From Anaerolineae bacterium (GTDB lineage Bacteria; Chloroflexota; Anaerolineae; J102), in assembly GCA_015493675.1 (NCBI GenBank), contig WGCR01000005.1, positions 1 through 17,630 on the forward strand: a stretch of DNA of 17,630 nucleotides, given 5' to 3'. The position numbers were made by a program, and so were the translations under genes. Shown here one piece after another: positions 1 to 5,855 of this stretch; the stretch's first letter is position 1; every line of letters begins with the position of its first letter. Below the pieces are notes generated by a model, which saw nothing but the letters and a program-made list of their open reading frames with translations, made no database searches and was not told where the DNA came from.

Positions 1-2
1 AC

Positions 3-1031
3 CTGGAGGCGCAGTTAGCCGATCCCGCAGTCTCTGCGGATTATCAGCGCGCGGCCAAAATCGCCCGGGAGCAGGCCGAAATCCGCGACATCGTCGAAAC
101 CTATCGCCAGTACCGGCGCGTCCGCCAGGAGATGGCCGAGGCGGAGGAGATGATGGCCATGGAGGATGATGCCGAGATGCGGGAGCTGGCCGAGATGGAG
201 CTGAAGGACCTGAAGCAGCAGGCCGCCGCGCTGGAAGAAGCCCTGAAAAAATTGCTGATTCCCAAAGACCCCCGCGACAGCAAGAATGTCATCGTAGAAA
301 TCCGGGCGGCCGCCGGCGGCGACGAAGCGGGCCTGTTCGCCGCGGATCTCTTCCGTCTTTACTCCCGCTACGCGGAGCGGCATCGCTGGAAGGTGGAGGT
401 GCTTTCCAGCAATCGCAGCGGCATCGGCGGATACAAGGAGATCATCTTCCTGGTCAAGGGCAAGGGCGCGTACAGCCGCCTCAAATATGAATCGGGCGTG
501 CATCGGGTGCAACGCGTGCCCGAGACCGAATCGCAGGGACGCATTCACACCTCGACCGTGACCGTGGCGGTGCTGCCGGAGGCCGATGATGTGGAGATCG
601 ATGTCAGTCCCAACGATATCCGCATCGACATCTTTCGCTCCAGCGGGCCGGGCGGTCAGAGCGTCAACACCACCGACAGCGCCGTGCGCATCACGCATCT
701 GCCCACGGGCCTGGTTGTTACCTGTCAGGACGAGAAGAGCCAGTTGCAGAACCGGATCAAGGCCATGTCCATCCTGCGGGCGCGGCTGTATGATATGGAA
801 GTGCAGCGCCAGGAGGCGGAGCTGGGCGCAGAACGGCGCTCGCAGTTGGGCGGCGGCGATCGCAGCGAGAAAATCCGCACCTATAATTTCCCCCAAAATC
901 GCGTCACCGACCACCGCATCGGCAAGAGCTCCTACAACCTGCCCGCGGTGCTGGATGGCGAGCTCGATGACTTCATCGACGAGCTGGCTCTGGCCGAACA
1001 GGCCGAACGGTTGCAGGCAGTGGGAGAATGA
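3..1031 (+). CDS. prfA: Peptide chain release factor 1 (5' end outside window)
   Basis: Release factor 1 recognises UAA and UAG in the ribosomal A site and triggers hydrolysis of peptidyl-tRNA. The reading frame is open from base 3, and 342 residues are visible; family members are about 355-360 aa, so only about 15-20 N-terminal residues are missing. Visible landmarks are the N-terminal coiled-coil region rich in Glu/Lys, the start of the core domain (RAAAGGDEAGLFAADL), the RVPETESQGRIHTS stretch that holds the PxT codon-recognition tripeptide (about visible residues 173-175; RF2 would have SPF), and the catalytic GPGGQSVNTTDS loop with GGQ at about 217-219. The C-terminal SGDRSEK-like and TYNFPQNRVTDHR motifs are also present. 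The stop is TGA. The Gln of GGQ is the known substrate of PrmC, which is encoded further downstream in this window. PET in place of the commoner PAT or PVT fits the PxT pattern. Confidence 0.97.
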   Translation: MEAQLADPAVSADYQRAAKIAREQAEIRDIVETYRQYRRVRQEMAEAEEMMAMEDDAEMRELAEMELKDLKQQAAALEEALKKLLIPKDPRDSKNVIVEIRAAAGGDEAGLFAADLFRLYSRYAERHRWKVEVLSSNRSGIGGYKEIIFLVKGKGAYSRLKYESGVHRVQRVPETESQGRIHTSTVTVAVLPEADDVEIDVSPNDIRIDIFRSSGPGGQSVNTTDSAVRITHLPTGLVVTCQDEKSQLQNRIKAMSILRARLYDMEVQRQEAELGAERRSQLGGGDRSEKIRTYNFPQNRVTDHRIGKSSYNLPAVLDGELDDFIDELALAEQAERLQAVGE

Positions 1032-1060
1032 TTGCAACTGTCTGATAGAAAGCGTGGAGA

Positions 1061-1523
1061 ATGAAAGAAACAATAACGATTACTGGCCCAAACGACAGCG
1101 ATCCCTCAGAGATCGAACGCATTGCCCGCATCCATGAAAACGCTCCGTTGGACTGGGTTCCGGGCTATCAGCCGGACGCTCCTCGCATTGCAGAGCTGGC
1201 ATCTTATCTGCGAGAGGTGCGAGGCGAGGCAGATGTCTGTATCCTTGTTGCCCGGAATGAAGAGCAGGAGATGGTTGGTTTTCATTGGCTTACGCTTGAA
1301 AAGAAGGATGACACGCTCTATGCGCACATCAATTCGCTTTGGGTGGACGAGGCCTACCGGGGCGCCGGCATTGCCAAACGCCTGAAGATGGCAGGAGAAA
1401 GATGGGCCAGAGAAGCGGGGGCTACGTTGATGCTGAGTGAGGTGTGTGAATAAAGCGATGATCGAGCTGAATCTGAAATTGGGGTTTGAACCTGGGCAGG
1501 TACAGATGATCAAAAAACTGTAG
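1061..1523 (+). pseudogene. GNAT N-acetyltransferase, frameshifted near the C-terminus
   Basis: The first frame (1061-1453) encodes 130 residues of a GCN5-related N-acetyltransferase. The acetyl-CoA-binding motif is INSLWVDEAYRGAGIAKRL (RGAGIA loop), followed by the helix WAREAGA and strand TLMLSEV. That frame then stops at TAA 1451-1453. The expected GNAT ending is found in another frame: from 1446 it reads VNKAMIELNLKLGFEP and ends QMIKKL, with stop TAG at 1521-1523. The break lies in a short GT tract (gaggtgtgtgaataa). Adding one GT unit would join the two frames into a protein of about 154 aa, so the likely cause is loss of one dinucleotide by slippage, or a sequencing error. The substrate cannot be told. 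GGAG lies only one base before the ATG, which is too close to be a good ribosome site. The gene follows prfA by 29 bp. The 3' end abuts a MITE-like element. Confidence 0.72.
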
Positions 1524-1530
1524 CAATGAC
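1522..1530. repeat. Left target-site duplication of element A
   Basis: AGCAATGAC occurs here and again at 1774-1782, immediately outside the two inverted ends of the 1531-1773 element. Its first two bases are the last two of the GNAT stop codon TAG. The match extends to 12 bp if the GGG at the element end and in the right flank is counted. Confidence 0.65.
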
Positions 1531-1773
1531 GGGTGCGTTCCAAAATTGGGGCGGGCTACCGATCGTAATCGGCTTCATCCGATTTCAGCTTTTAGCCTGG
1601 GCTTTTAGTCCCAGGCGGTGGCGGATGTGCGGGAGAACGCGGGGTTGAGGTTGATTCCAGACTGCCGCCTCCACCCGGCGCCAAGGGGCCGGGCTCATAG
1701 CTGAAAGACGCTCAAGCGCCTTCCGTTGCCAGTCACAGGCAAATACACCATGCCCCCAAATTGGAACACGCCC
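1531..1773. mobile_element. MITE-like non-coding element A (243 bp)
   Basis: This fills most of the 396-bp gap before rmuC and has no credible ORF. The left end begins GGGTGCGTTCCAAAATTGGG. The right end, read on the other strand, begins GGGCGTGTTCCAATTTGGGG. The two ends match at 17 of 22 positions. A 9-bp direct repeat (AGCAATGAC) sits exactly outside both ends, as expected of a target-site duplication. Inside are a 7-bp hairpin GCCTGGG/CCCAGGC (1595-1601 with 1610-1616) and an 8-bp inverted pair TTTCAGCT/AGCTGAAA (1583-1590 with 1699-1706), so the element can fold into a long imperfect palindrome. It shares terminal sequence with element B. It carries no transposase, so a full-length relative would have to supply one. 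Confidence 0.62.
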
Positions 1774-1782
1774 AGCAATGAC
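1774..1782. repeat. Right target-site duplication of element A
   Basis: AGCAATGAC, identical to 1522-1530. It directly follows the CCC end of element A and continues into ordinary flanking sequence. Confidence 0.65.
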
Positions 1783-1847
1783 GGGCGACTTTCTGTCCTG
1801 TAGGAGAAATGGTAAAATGTGCCTGTGAAAGCTGGGCGCCCGTCATT
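1777..1847. repeat. Inverted repeat around a putative rmuC promoter
   Basis: AATGACGGGCG (1777-1787) is the exact reverse complement of CGCCCGTCATT (1837-1847). A second short pair inside it, CTTTC (1789-1793) with GAAAG (1827-1831), extends the structure. The loop contains the TGGTAAAAT motif at 1810-1818. The left arm overlaps the right duplication of element A, so the element appears to have landed on the edge of a pre-existing palindrome. It could be an old terminator for the upstream gene or an operator. Confidence 0.45.
1810..1818 (+). promoter_or_regulatory. Putative extended -10 promoter for rmuC
   Basis: TGGTAAAAT fits an extended -10 (TG-N-TAAAAT). No convincing -35 is seen 17 bp upstream. 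Transcription would start near 1825, giving a leader of about 95 bases. The identical nonamer occurs just before prmC. Confidence 0.4.
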
Positions 1848-1919
1848 TGGATTGACAGCCTCCGGTTTTCTTCCCCCAACATCCCCCAATTCCCCCACTG
1901 TTGCTGACAGGAGGTCCTC

Positions 1920-2798
1920 GTGTCGCAGCTAATCCCCCTGCTGCTGAGCGTTGTTATTCTGTTGTTGATCGCACTGATCTATCTGGTGTTTACCCGGGGC
2001 AAGGTTGAGCCCGAAAATCTGGAGGTGGCGGTGGTCAAGGCCATGCAGCAATCAGGCCTGGAGCAGACCGTCGGACGGCTGGAGACGTACGCCCGCGATA
2101 TCCGCCACGATTACCGTTCGCTGGACAGGATGCTGCGCGTGCCCACCGAGCGCGGTTCTCTGGGCGAGATCGCCCTGGAGACCATTCTGGCTGATCAATT
2201 GCCGCCCGATATGTTCGGCATCCGCCAGCGGCTTTTCAATGGCGAAATCCCCGACGCCTTCATCAAATCCACCAGCGGCTACATCATCATCGACTCCAAA
2301 TTTCCGCTGGACAACTATCGCCGTCTGCGAGAGAGCCACGATCCCAAGGCCCGGGGCCAGTTCAAGCGCCGTTTTCTCGGCGATGTACGCGGGCATCTGG
2401 AGAAGATCGCCACCGCCTACGTGCGTCCGGAGAAAGGCACAGCCGATTTTGCCTTCGCCTTTATCCCCTCCGAGGGCGTCTACTATTTTCTGGTCACTTA
2501 TGGCTATGATCTCTTGCGGGAGTATGCGCAGCGGGGCGTGCAGGTGGTGTCGCCCCTGACTCTGACGCAAAAGGTGGAGCTGATTCGGGCCGGTGTGCAC
2601 GCCCGGCGCCTTTCCGAACAGGCCGAGCAGGTTCGCAACGACATCATCCAGCTTTCGCGTCGCTTCGCGACGGTGGATACCGCCTGGCGCGTTTTCTACG
2701 GCACGCATTTCCGCAACGCCGCCAACAAAGCCGATGAGATCGACGCCGCCTATCGCCAGGTGCGCGAGACTTTCGACAGCATCGCCCGTCTGGAGTGA
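1920..2798 (+). CDS. rmuC: RmuC-family DNA recombination protein, short form
   Basis: RmuC proteins are membrane-tethered proteins with a nuclease-like core and are reported to limit recombination between inverted repeats; the exact biochemistry is not settled. This 292-aa protein begins with one membrane segment (about residues 4-24, LIPLLLSVVILLLIALIYLVF), then a short helical linker and the RmuC core. Core motifs are RGSLGEIALETIL (about 78-90), the acidic DSKFPLDNYRR (about 125-135) and ADFAFAFIPSEGVYYF (about 175-190). E. coli RmuC is about 475 aa with a long coiled coil; that coil is almost absent here. The start is GTG at 1920, chosen because a perfect AGGAGG lies 5 bases upstream and the membrane helix begins at once. 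The TGA stop lies inside the left target duplication of element B. Confidence 0.9.
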   Translation: MSQLIPLLLSVVILLLIALIYLVFTRGKVEPENLEVAVVKAMQQSGLEQTVGRLETYARDIRHDYRSLDRMLRVPTERGSLGEIALETILADQLPPDMFGIRQRLFNGEIPDAFIKSTSGYIIIDSKFPLDNYRRLRESHDPKARGQFKRRFLGDVRGHLEKIATAYVRPEKGTADFAFAFIPSEGVYYFLVTYGYDLLREYAQRGVQVVSPLTLTQKVELIRAGVHARRLSEQAEQVRNDIIQLSRRFATVDTAWRVFYGTHFRNAANKADEIDAAYRQVRETFDSIARLE

Positions 2799-2800
2799 TT
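2793..2800. repeat. Left target-site duplication of element B
   Basis: GAGTGATT, repeated at 3010-3017, immediately outside the element ends. It includes the rmuC stop codon TGA (2796-2798). Confidence 0.65.
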
Positions 2801-3009
2801 GGGTTTCAATTTAGGGGTAAAAATCGCCGTGCGTCCGTCACCGAGCACTAGCCGAGTGAACTCGGGCTCTCCCGGCGCTTCGCGCCAGTGGTCGCCCTTC
2901 GGCGACCAGCTTATCGGCGTGATTTTGGACGGCGGCGGCCGTCCACTGGCCGCAGGCCTGGAGTGTCCGACTTGAGTCGGTCAGTGCGCCCAAATTTTGA
3001 AACGCACCC
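2801..3009. mobile_element. MITE-like non-coding element B (209 bp), hairpin-rich
   Basis: It occupies most of the rmuC to methyltransferase gap and has no credible ORF. The right end on the other strand begins GGGTGCGTTTCAAAATTTGG, nearly the same as the left end of element A. The left end GGGTTTCAATTTAGGGG is the same motif with 4- and 2-base deletions. An 8-bp direct repeat GAGTGATT (9 bp if the next G is counted) flanks it. Inside are five consecutive perfect hairpins: CCGAG-tgaa-CTCGG (2852-2865), GGCGC-ttc-GCGCC (2874-2886), TGGTCGCC-cttc-GGCGACCA (2889-2908), GGACGGC-ggcg-GCCGTCC (2927-2944) and CCGACT-tg-AGTCGG (2967-2980). It could serve as a transcription barrier or be an RNA in its own right. 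Apart from the ends it does not resemble element A. Confidence 0.65.
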
Positions 3010-3017
3010 GAGTGATT
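3010..3017. repeat. Right target-site duplication of element B
   Basis: GAGTGATT, identical to 2793-2800, directly following the CACCC end of element B. Confidence 0.65.
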
Positions 3018-3046
3018 GACTGCCCCAGACACAATTTTCTTATTTG

Positions 3047-3055
3047 TGGTATGAT
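3047..3055 (+). promoter_or_regulatory. Putative extended -10 promoter for the methyltransferase-like gene
   Basis: TGGTATGAT gives TG-G-TATGAT, an extended -10 with 5 of 6 hexamer matches. TTGACT at 3016-3021 is 28 bp away, too far to act as its -35. The predicted start is near 3062, with a leader of about 65 bases before ATG 3128. It lies just outside element B. Confidence 0.45.
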
Positions 3056-3127
3056 AGAGACGCCACACGCGATAGCTATCGAGTCAGCATTCCCGTAAGG
3101 AGGCTGTTAGGCCTCGAACGCCTGCAA

Positions 3128-3667
3128 ATGAAAGACAGATTTCTGAAGCAAACTGAGCGCGAGTACAGCCCCGGTCAGCGCCTGGCCGCCTTGATTGTCG
3201 CCGGAACCTTTTTTCTGGCGATTCTGCCGATTTTGCTGGTGTATCTTTCGACATGGGTGGATCGGCGATTGGGCCTGCCCCTGTTCCTCTTTCCGCCCTG
3301 GACGACGATTCTGGGCTGGGTGTTGATTATCTCGGGCCTTCTCTTTGCTTTGTGGGCTGTGGTGGTGCAATTTGCCACCGGACGGGGCACACCTGTGCCG
3401 GTGATGGCCACCCAGGCGTTGATCGTGCGGCCTCCCTACAACTATTGCCGTAATCCCATGGCCCTGGGGACCATCGTGCTCTATGGGGCCATTGCGGTGC
3501 TGATGGGGTCGATTTCGGCCATGGTGCTGGTGGCGTTGGGATCAGCGCTTCTGCTGTATTACATCAGGGTTGCCGAGGAAAAAGAAATGGCGCTGCGATT
3601 CGGGGACTCGTATGAGGCGTACAGGCGACAAACGCCCTTCATCATCCCTCGTTTTAGGCGGAAGTAG
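3128..3667 (+). CDS. Isoprenylcysteine carboxyl methyltransferase-like membrane protein
   Basis: This is a 179-aa integral membrane protein of the ICMT/PEMT-like methyltransferase superfamily. Hydrophobic segments lie at about residues 18-41, 57-82 and 111-145. The family signature is clear: GRGTPVPVMATQALIVRPPYNYCRNPMALG (about 85-114), where the RNPM turn precedes a membrane helix, and the C-terminal EEKEMALRFGDSYEAYRRQTPFIIP (about 150-174). Family members use S-adenosylmethionine to methylate lipid or small hydrophobic substrates; bacterial substrates are mostly unknown and none can be named here. ATG 3128 begins a typical N-terminus. The same frame is open from ATG 3044, but that start would lie upstream of the predicted transcription start. 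A strong AAGGAGG (3097-3103) is 24 bases before ATG 3128 and overlaps a small GAGGC/GCCTC hairpin (3100-3115), so the start is not certain. Confidence 0.83.
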   Translation: MKDRFLKQTEREYSPGQRLAALIVAGTFFLAILPILLVYLSTWVDRRLGLPLFLFPPWTTILGWVLIISGLLFALWAVVVQFATGRGTPVPVMATQALIVRPPYNYCRNPMALGTIVLYGAIAVLMGSISAMVLVALGSALLLYYIRVAEEKEMALRFGDSYEAYRRQTPFIIPRFRRK

Positions 3668-3677
3668 GAGGGGGCTG

Positions 3678-3686
3678 TGGTAAAAT
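3678..3686 (+). promoter_or_regulatory. Putative extended -10 giving a leaderless prmC mRNA
   Basis: TGGTAAAAT (TG-G-TAAAAT) ends six bases before the prmC ATG at 3693. A start site 6-7 bases after the hexamer falls on or beside the A of the ATG, so an mRNA from here would be leaderless. prmC also has no Shine-Dalgarno at normal distance; the nearest purine run (GGAGGGGG, 3667-3674) is about 18 bases away. Confidence 0.45.
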
Positions 3687-3692
3687 GGCGGG

Positions 3693-4553
3693 ATGAATTC
3701 GCCGACTGTTGCGCAACTCCTGGCTGATGCCGCCCGCAGTCTGTCTCGCGCCGGGGTCGACACGCCCGAGCTGGACGCGGAGTTGTTGCTGGCTCACGCC
3801 TTGGGCGTTGATCGCACCCGGCTGCTGACGCATCCCGAACATATTTTGACGCCCGAGCAGCAGACGGCTTTCCGGGCGCTGCTTGACCGCCGGTTGCAGC
3901 GCCATCCCCTGGCCTACATCACAGGGCGGCGCTGGTTTTACGACATCTTGCTGCACGTGACGCCCGCGGTGCTCGTTCCCCGGCCCGAGACCGAGGAGCT
4001 GGTGGCGCGTGCCCTGACCTGGCTGCAAACACATCCCCGCGCCATGGTGGCGGACATCGGCACAGGCAGTGGCGCTATCGCCCTGGCTGTGGCCAAACAT
4101 ACGCCGCCCACGGTGCGCATCGTCGCTACAGACATCAGCGCCCGGGCTCTGGATGTGGCCCGGTCCAACGCCTTGCGTTTGGGGCTGGATCAGCGCGTGG
4201 TCTTCCTCCTGGGGGATCTGCTGGCGCCCCTGCCCGAGCCCGCCGATTTGCTCCTGGCCAACCTGCCCTATGTGGCCGAGCGCGATCGTTCGGGCCTGGC
4301 CCCTGAGGTGAGCGTACACGAGCCGGCCGGCGCGTTGTTTAGTGGGCCCGCAGGGCTGGACCATCTGCGCCGACTGCTGGCCCAGGCTCCCGAATTTCTT
4401 CGTCCGGGCGGCGCTGTCCTGCTGGAAATAGGCTACGATCAGGGCCCGGCCGTGATCGAACTCGCCCGGCGGGTTTTCCCCCATGCCACCATTCGCCTTC
4501 ATCAGGACCTCGCCGGTCTTGACCGACTATTGGAGATAACCAAAACACAATGA
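3693..4553 (+). CDS. prmC: Protein-(glutamine-N5) methyltransferase, release factor-specific
   Basis: PrmC (HemK) transfers a methyl group from S-adenosylmethionine to the Gln of the GGQ motif of release factors 1 and 2, which raises termination efficiency. The 286-aa length is normal for the family. The N-terminal helical substrate-binding domain runs to about residue 75. It is followed by the family signature PLAYITGRRWFYDILLHV and VLVPRPETEELV (about 72-104), the SAM-binding motif ADIGTGSGAIALAVA (about 120-134), TDIS with the adenosine-contacting Asp (about 146-149), and the catalytic NLPY (190-193). NLPY replaces the textbook NPPY, but it keeps the Asn and Tyr and is seen in other PrmC proteins. 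The stop overlaps the next ATG (ATGA), so prmC and the HAD gene are probably co-translated. Its substrate RF1 is encoded about 2.7 kb upstream. Confidence 0.95.
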   Translation: MNSPTVAQLLADAARSLSRAGVDTPELDAELLLAHALGVDRTRLLTHPEHILTPEQQTAFRALLDRRLQRHPLAYITGRRWFYDILLHVTPAVLVPRPETEELVARALTWLQTHPRAMVADIGTGSGAIALAVAKHTPPTVRIVATDISARALDVARSNALRLGLDQRVVFLLGDLLAPLPEPADLLLANLPYVAERDRSGLAPEVSVHEPAGALFSGPAGLDHLRRLLAQAPEFLRPGGAVLLEIGYDQGPAVIELARRVFPHATIRLHQDLAGLDRLLEITKTQ

Positions 4554-5377
4554 TCAAACTGCTTGCAACCGACCTGGATGGCACGCTGCTGGATGAACAG
4601 GGTCACATCAACGAAGAAGACATTGCCGCCCTGCGCCGGGCCCGAAAAATGGGCGTCACCGTCGTTGTAGCCACGGGACGGATGCCCGCTACCATCGGGC
4701 CTTTTCTGGATCGACTGGAAGTGACCGCCGATGAACCGGTTGTGGGCGGACATGGCGCCGTGACAGCGCTGCGCAACGGCGATATCCTCCACACGTTCAC
4801 CATTCCCCGTGAAACCGTCGTCGAGGGCGCAGCTATTGCCCGCACCTTCGACGCTGTTCCCGCCTTTTACACTGCCCACGATATTTTTATGGAACGGATT
4901 GCTTTCTCGCCCGAACAAGATGAATACTGGCTGGCTGGCGGCATTCCCATCCGCTATGATCCTGACGCCCTGTCCCACATCGAAGAAGCGCTGGTCAAAC
5001 TGCTGGTCGTTCAGCCCGATGTGGCCGCCGTGCCCGCCATGCTGGAGGCGTTACGCGCCCGCCTGGGCGATCGGGCGGAGGTGGTGCGTTCGCATCAATG
5101 GTTTGTCGAGGTGGTGAACCAGGACGCCAGCAAGGGCGCAGCCATCGCCTGGATTGCGAAGCAAAGAGGCATCCGGCGGGATGAAGTGTTGGCCATCGGT
5201 GATGCCGGCAACGATGTGAGCATGTTGCGCTGGGCGGGTTATAGCGCCGCGCCCGCCAACGCCGCGCCCGAGGCCCTGGCTGCGGCCAAATGGGTCGCTC
5301 CGACCCAGCCAGAGAACGCCGTGGCCGCGACATTGGAGCGTTTTGTGTTTCATCCGGCCCTGTTCGACCGGCGATAG
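4550..5377 (+). CDS. Cof-type HAD-superfamily hydrolase (phosphatase)
   Basis: This 275-aa protein belongs to the HAD superfamily, Cof/type IIB subfamily, which dephosphorylates sugar phosphates, flavin mononucleotide and similar small molecules through an aspartyl-phosphate. Motif I is LLATDLDGTLLD with nucleophile Asp8 and general acid Asp10. Motif II is VVVATGR (Thr). Motif III is the Lys of DASKGAAIAWIA. Motif IV is AIGDAGNDVSML (about residues 218-229), with the metal-binding acidic pair. A cap domain lies between motifs II and III, as expected for type II proteins. The substrate cannot be read from sequence. The start ATG overlaps the prmC stop by 4 bases, implying translational coupling. 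The stop is 7 bp from the stop of the convergent rnhA gene, and no terminator fits in that gap. Confidence 0.92.
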   Translation: MIKLLATDLDGTLLDEQGHINEEDIAALRRARKMGVTVVVATGRMPATIGPFLDRLEVTADEPVVGGHGAVTALRNGDILHTFTIPRETVVEGAAIARTFDAVPAFYTAHDIFMERIAFSPEQDEYWLAGGIPIRYDPDALSHIEEALVKLLVVQPDVAAVPAMLEALRARLGDRAEVVRSHQWFVEVVNQDASKGAAIAWIAKQRGIRRDEVLAIGDAGNDVSMLRWAGYSAAPANAAPEALAAAKWVAPTQPENAVAATLERFVFHPALFDRR

Positions 5378-5384
5378 ACCGGCG

Positions 5385-5855
5385 TCAATCTCCCAAATCG
5401 GGCGGCGCGCTTTTGGCCCGGGTGTGGGCCGCTTCCGAAGCCAGCGCATCCACGCGTTCGTTTTCAGTGTGCCCGGCATGGCCTTTCACCCATTCCCAGC
5501 GCACCTCATGCGGTTCGATAGCCTTGAGCAGGGCCTGCCACAGGTCTTTGTTCTTCACCGGTTTCTTGCTGGCGGTTTTCCAGCCGTTGCGCTGCCAGTT
5601 ATGCACCCATTGGGTGATGCCCCGCCGCAAATACTGCGAATCGGTGTGGAGGATGACGTTGCAGGGGCGATTGAGGGCGTCGAGGGCATTGATGGCCGCC
5701 CGCAACTCCATGCGGTTGTTGGTGGTCTTGCTGGCTGCGCCCACCAGTTCTTTTTCATGACCATTGGCGCGCAAGAGCGCCGCCCAGCCGCCTGGTCCGG
5801 GGTTTCCCAAACAGGCTCCGTCGGTGTAAATGCGGACAAGAGGTCTGGCACTCAA
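5385..5855 (-). CDS. rnhA: Ribonuclease HI
   Basis: Ribonuclease HI cleaves the RNA strand of RNA-DNA hybrids (R-loops, primers, misincorporated ribonucleotides) in the cytoplasm. The 156-aa length matches the E. coli enzyme. The four catalytic carboxylates are visible: Asp12 in IYTDGACLGNPGPGG, Glu50 in NNRMELRA, Asp72 in HTDSQY and Asp136 in ENERVDALA. The catalytic-loop His126 is in WVKGHAGH. The basic handle region (WQRNGWKTASKKPVKNKDLW) is intact. The start is TTG at 5855, whose TTGA overlaps the stop of the upstream hydrolase; GGAG lies 8 bases before it. No in-frame ATG or GTG lies near the N-terminus, so the TTG start is well supported and expression is probably coupled to the hydrolase. 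Confidence 0.96.
   Translation of the reverse strand: MSARPLVRIYTDGACLGNPGPGGWAALLRANGHEKELVGAASKTTNNRMELRAAINALDALNRPCNVILHTDSQYLRRGITQWVHNWQRNGWKTASKKPVKNKDLWQALLKAIEPHEVRWEWVKGHAGHTENERVDALASEAAHTRAKSAPPDLGD

Noticed and set aside
15..1073. Long open frame on the - strand opposite prfA (352 codons)
   Set aside because: It is a shadow of the prfA frame in GC-rich DNA; the + strand has clear RF1 motifs and the antisense product has no recognisable domain.
1695..1898. 67-codon frame on the - strand in the rmuC upstream gap
   Set aside because: It crosses the end of element A and an inverted repeat, and has no ribosome site or recognisable sequence.
2840..2985. Hairpin-rich stretch as a tRNA, CRISPR array or integron attC site
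   Set aside because: No cloverleaf with anticodon, no regularly spaced identical repeats, and no integrase nearby; the flanking inverted ends and target duplication fit a MITE better.
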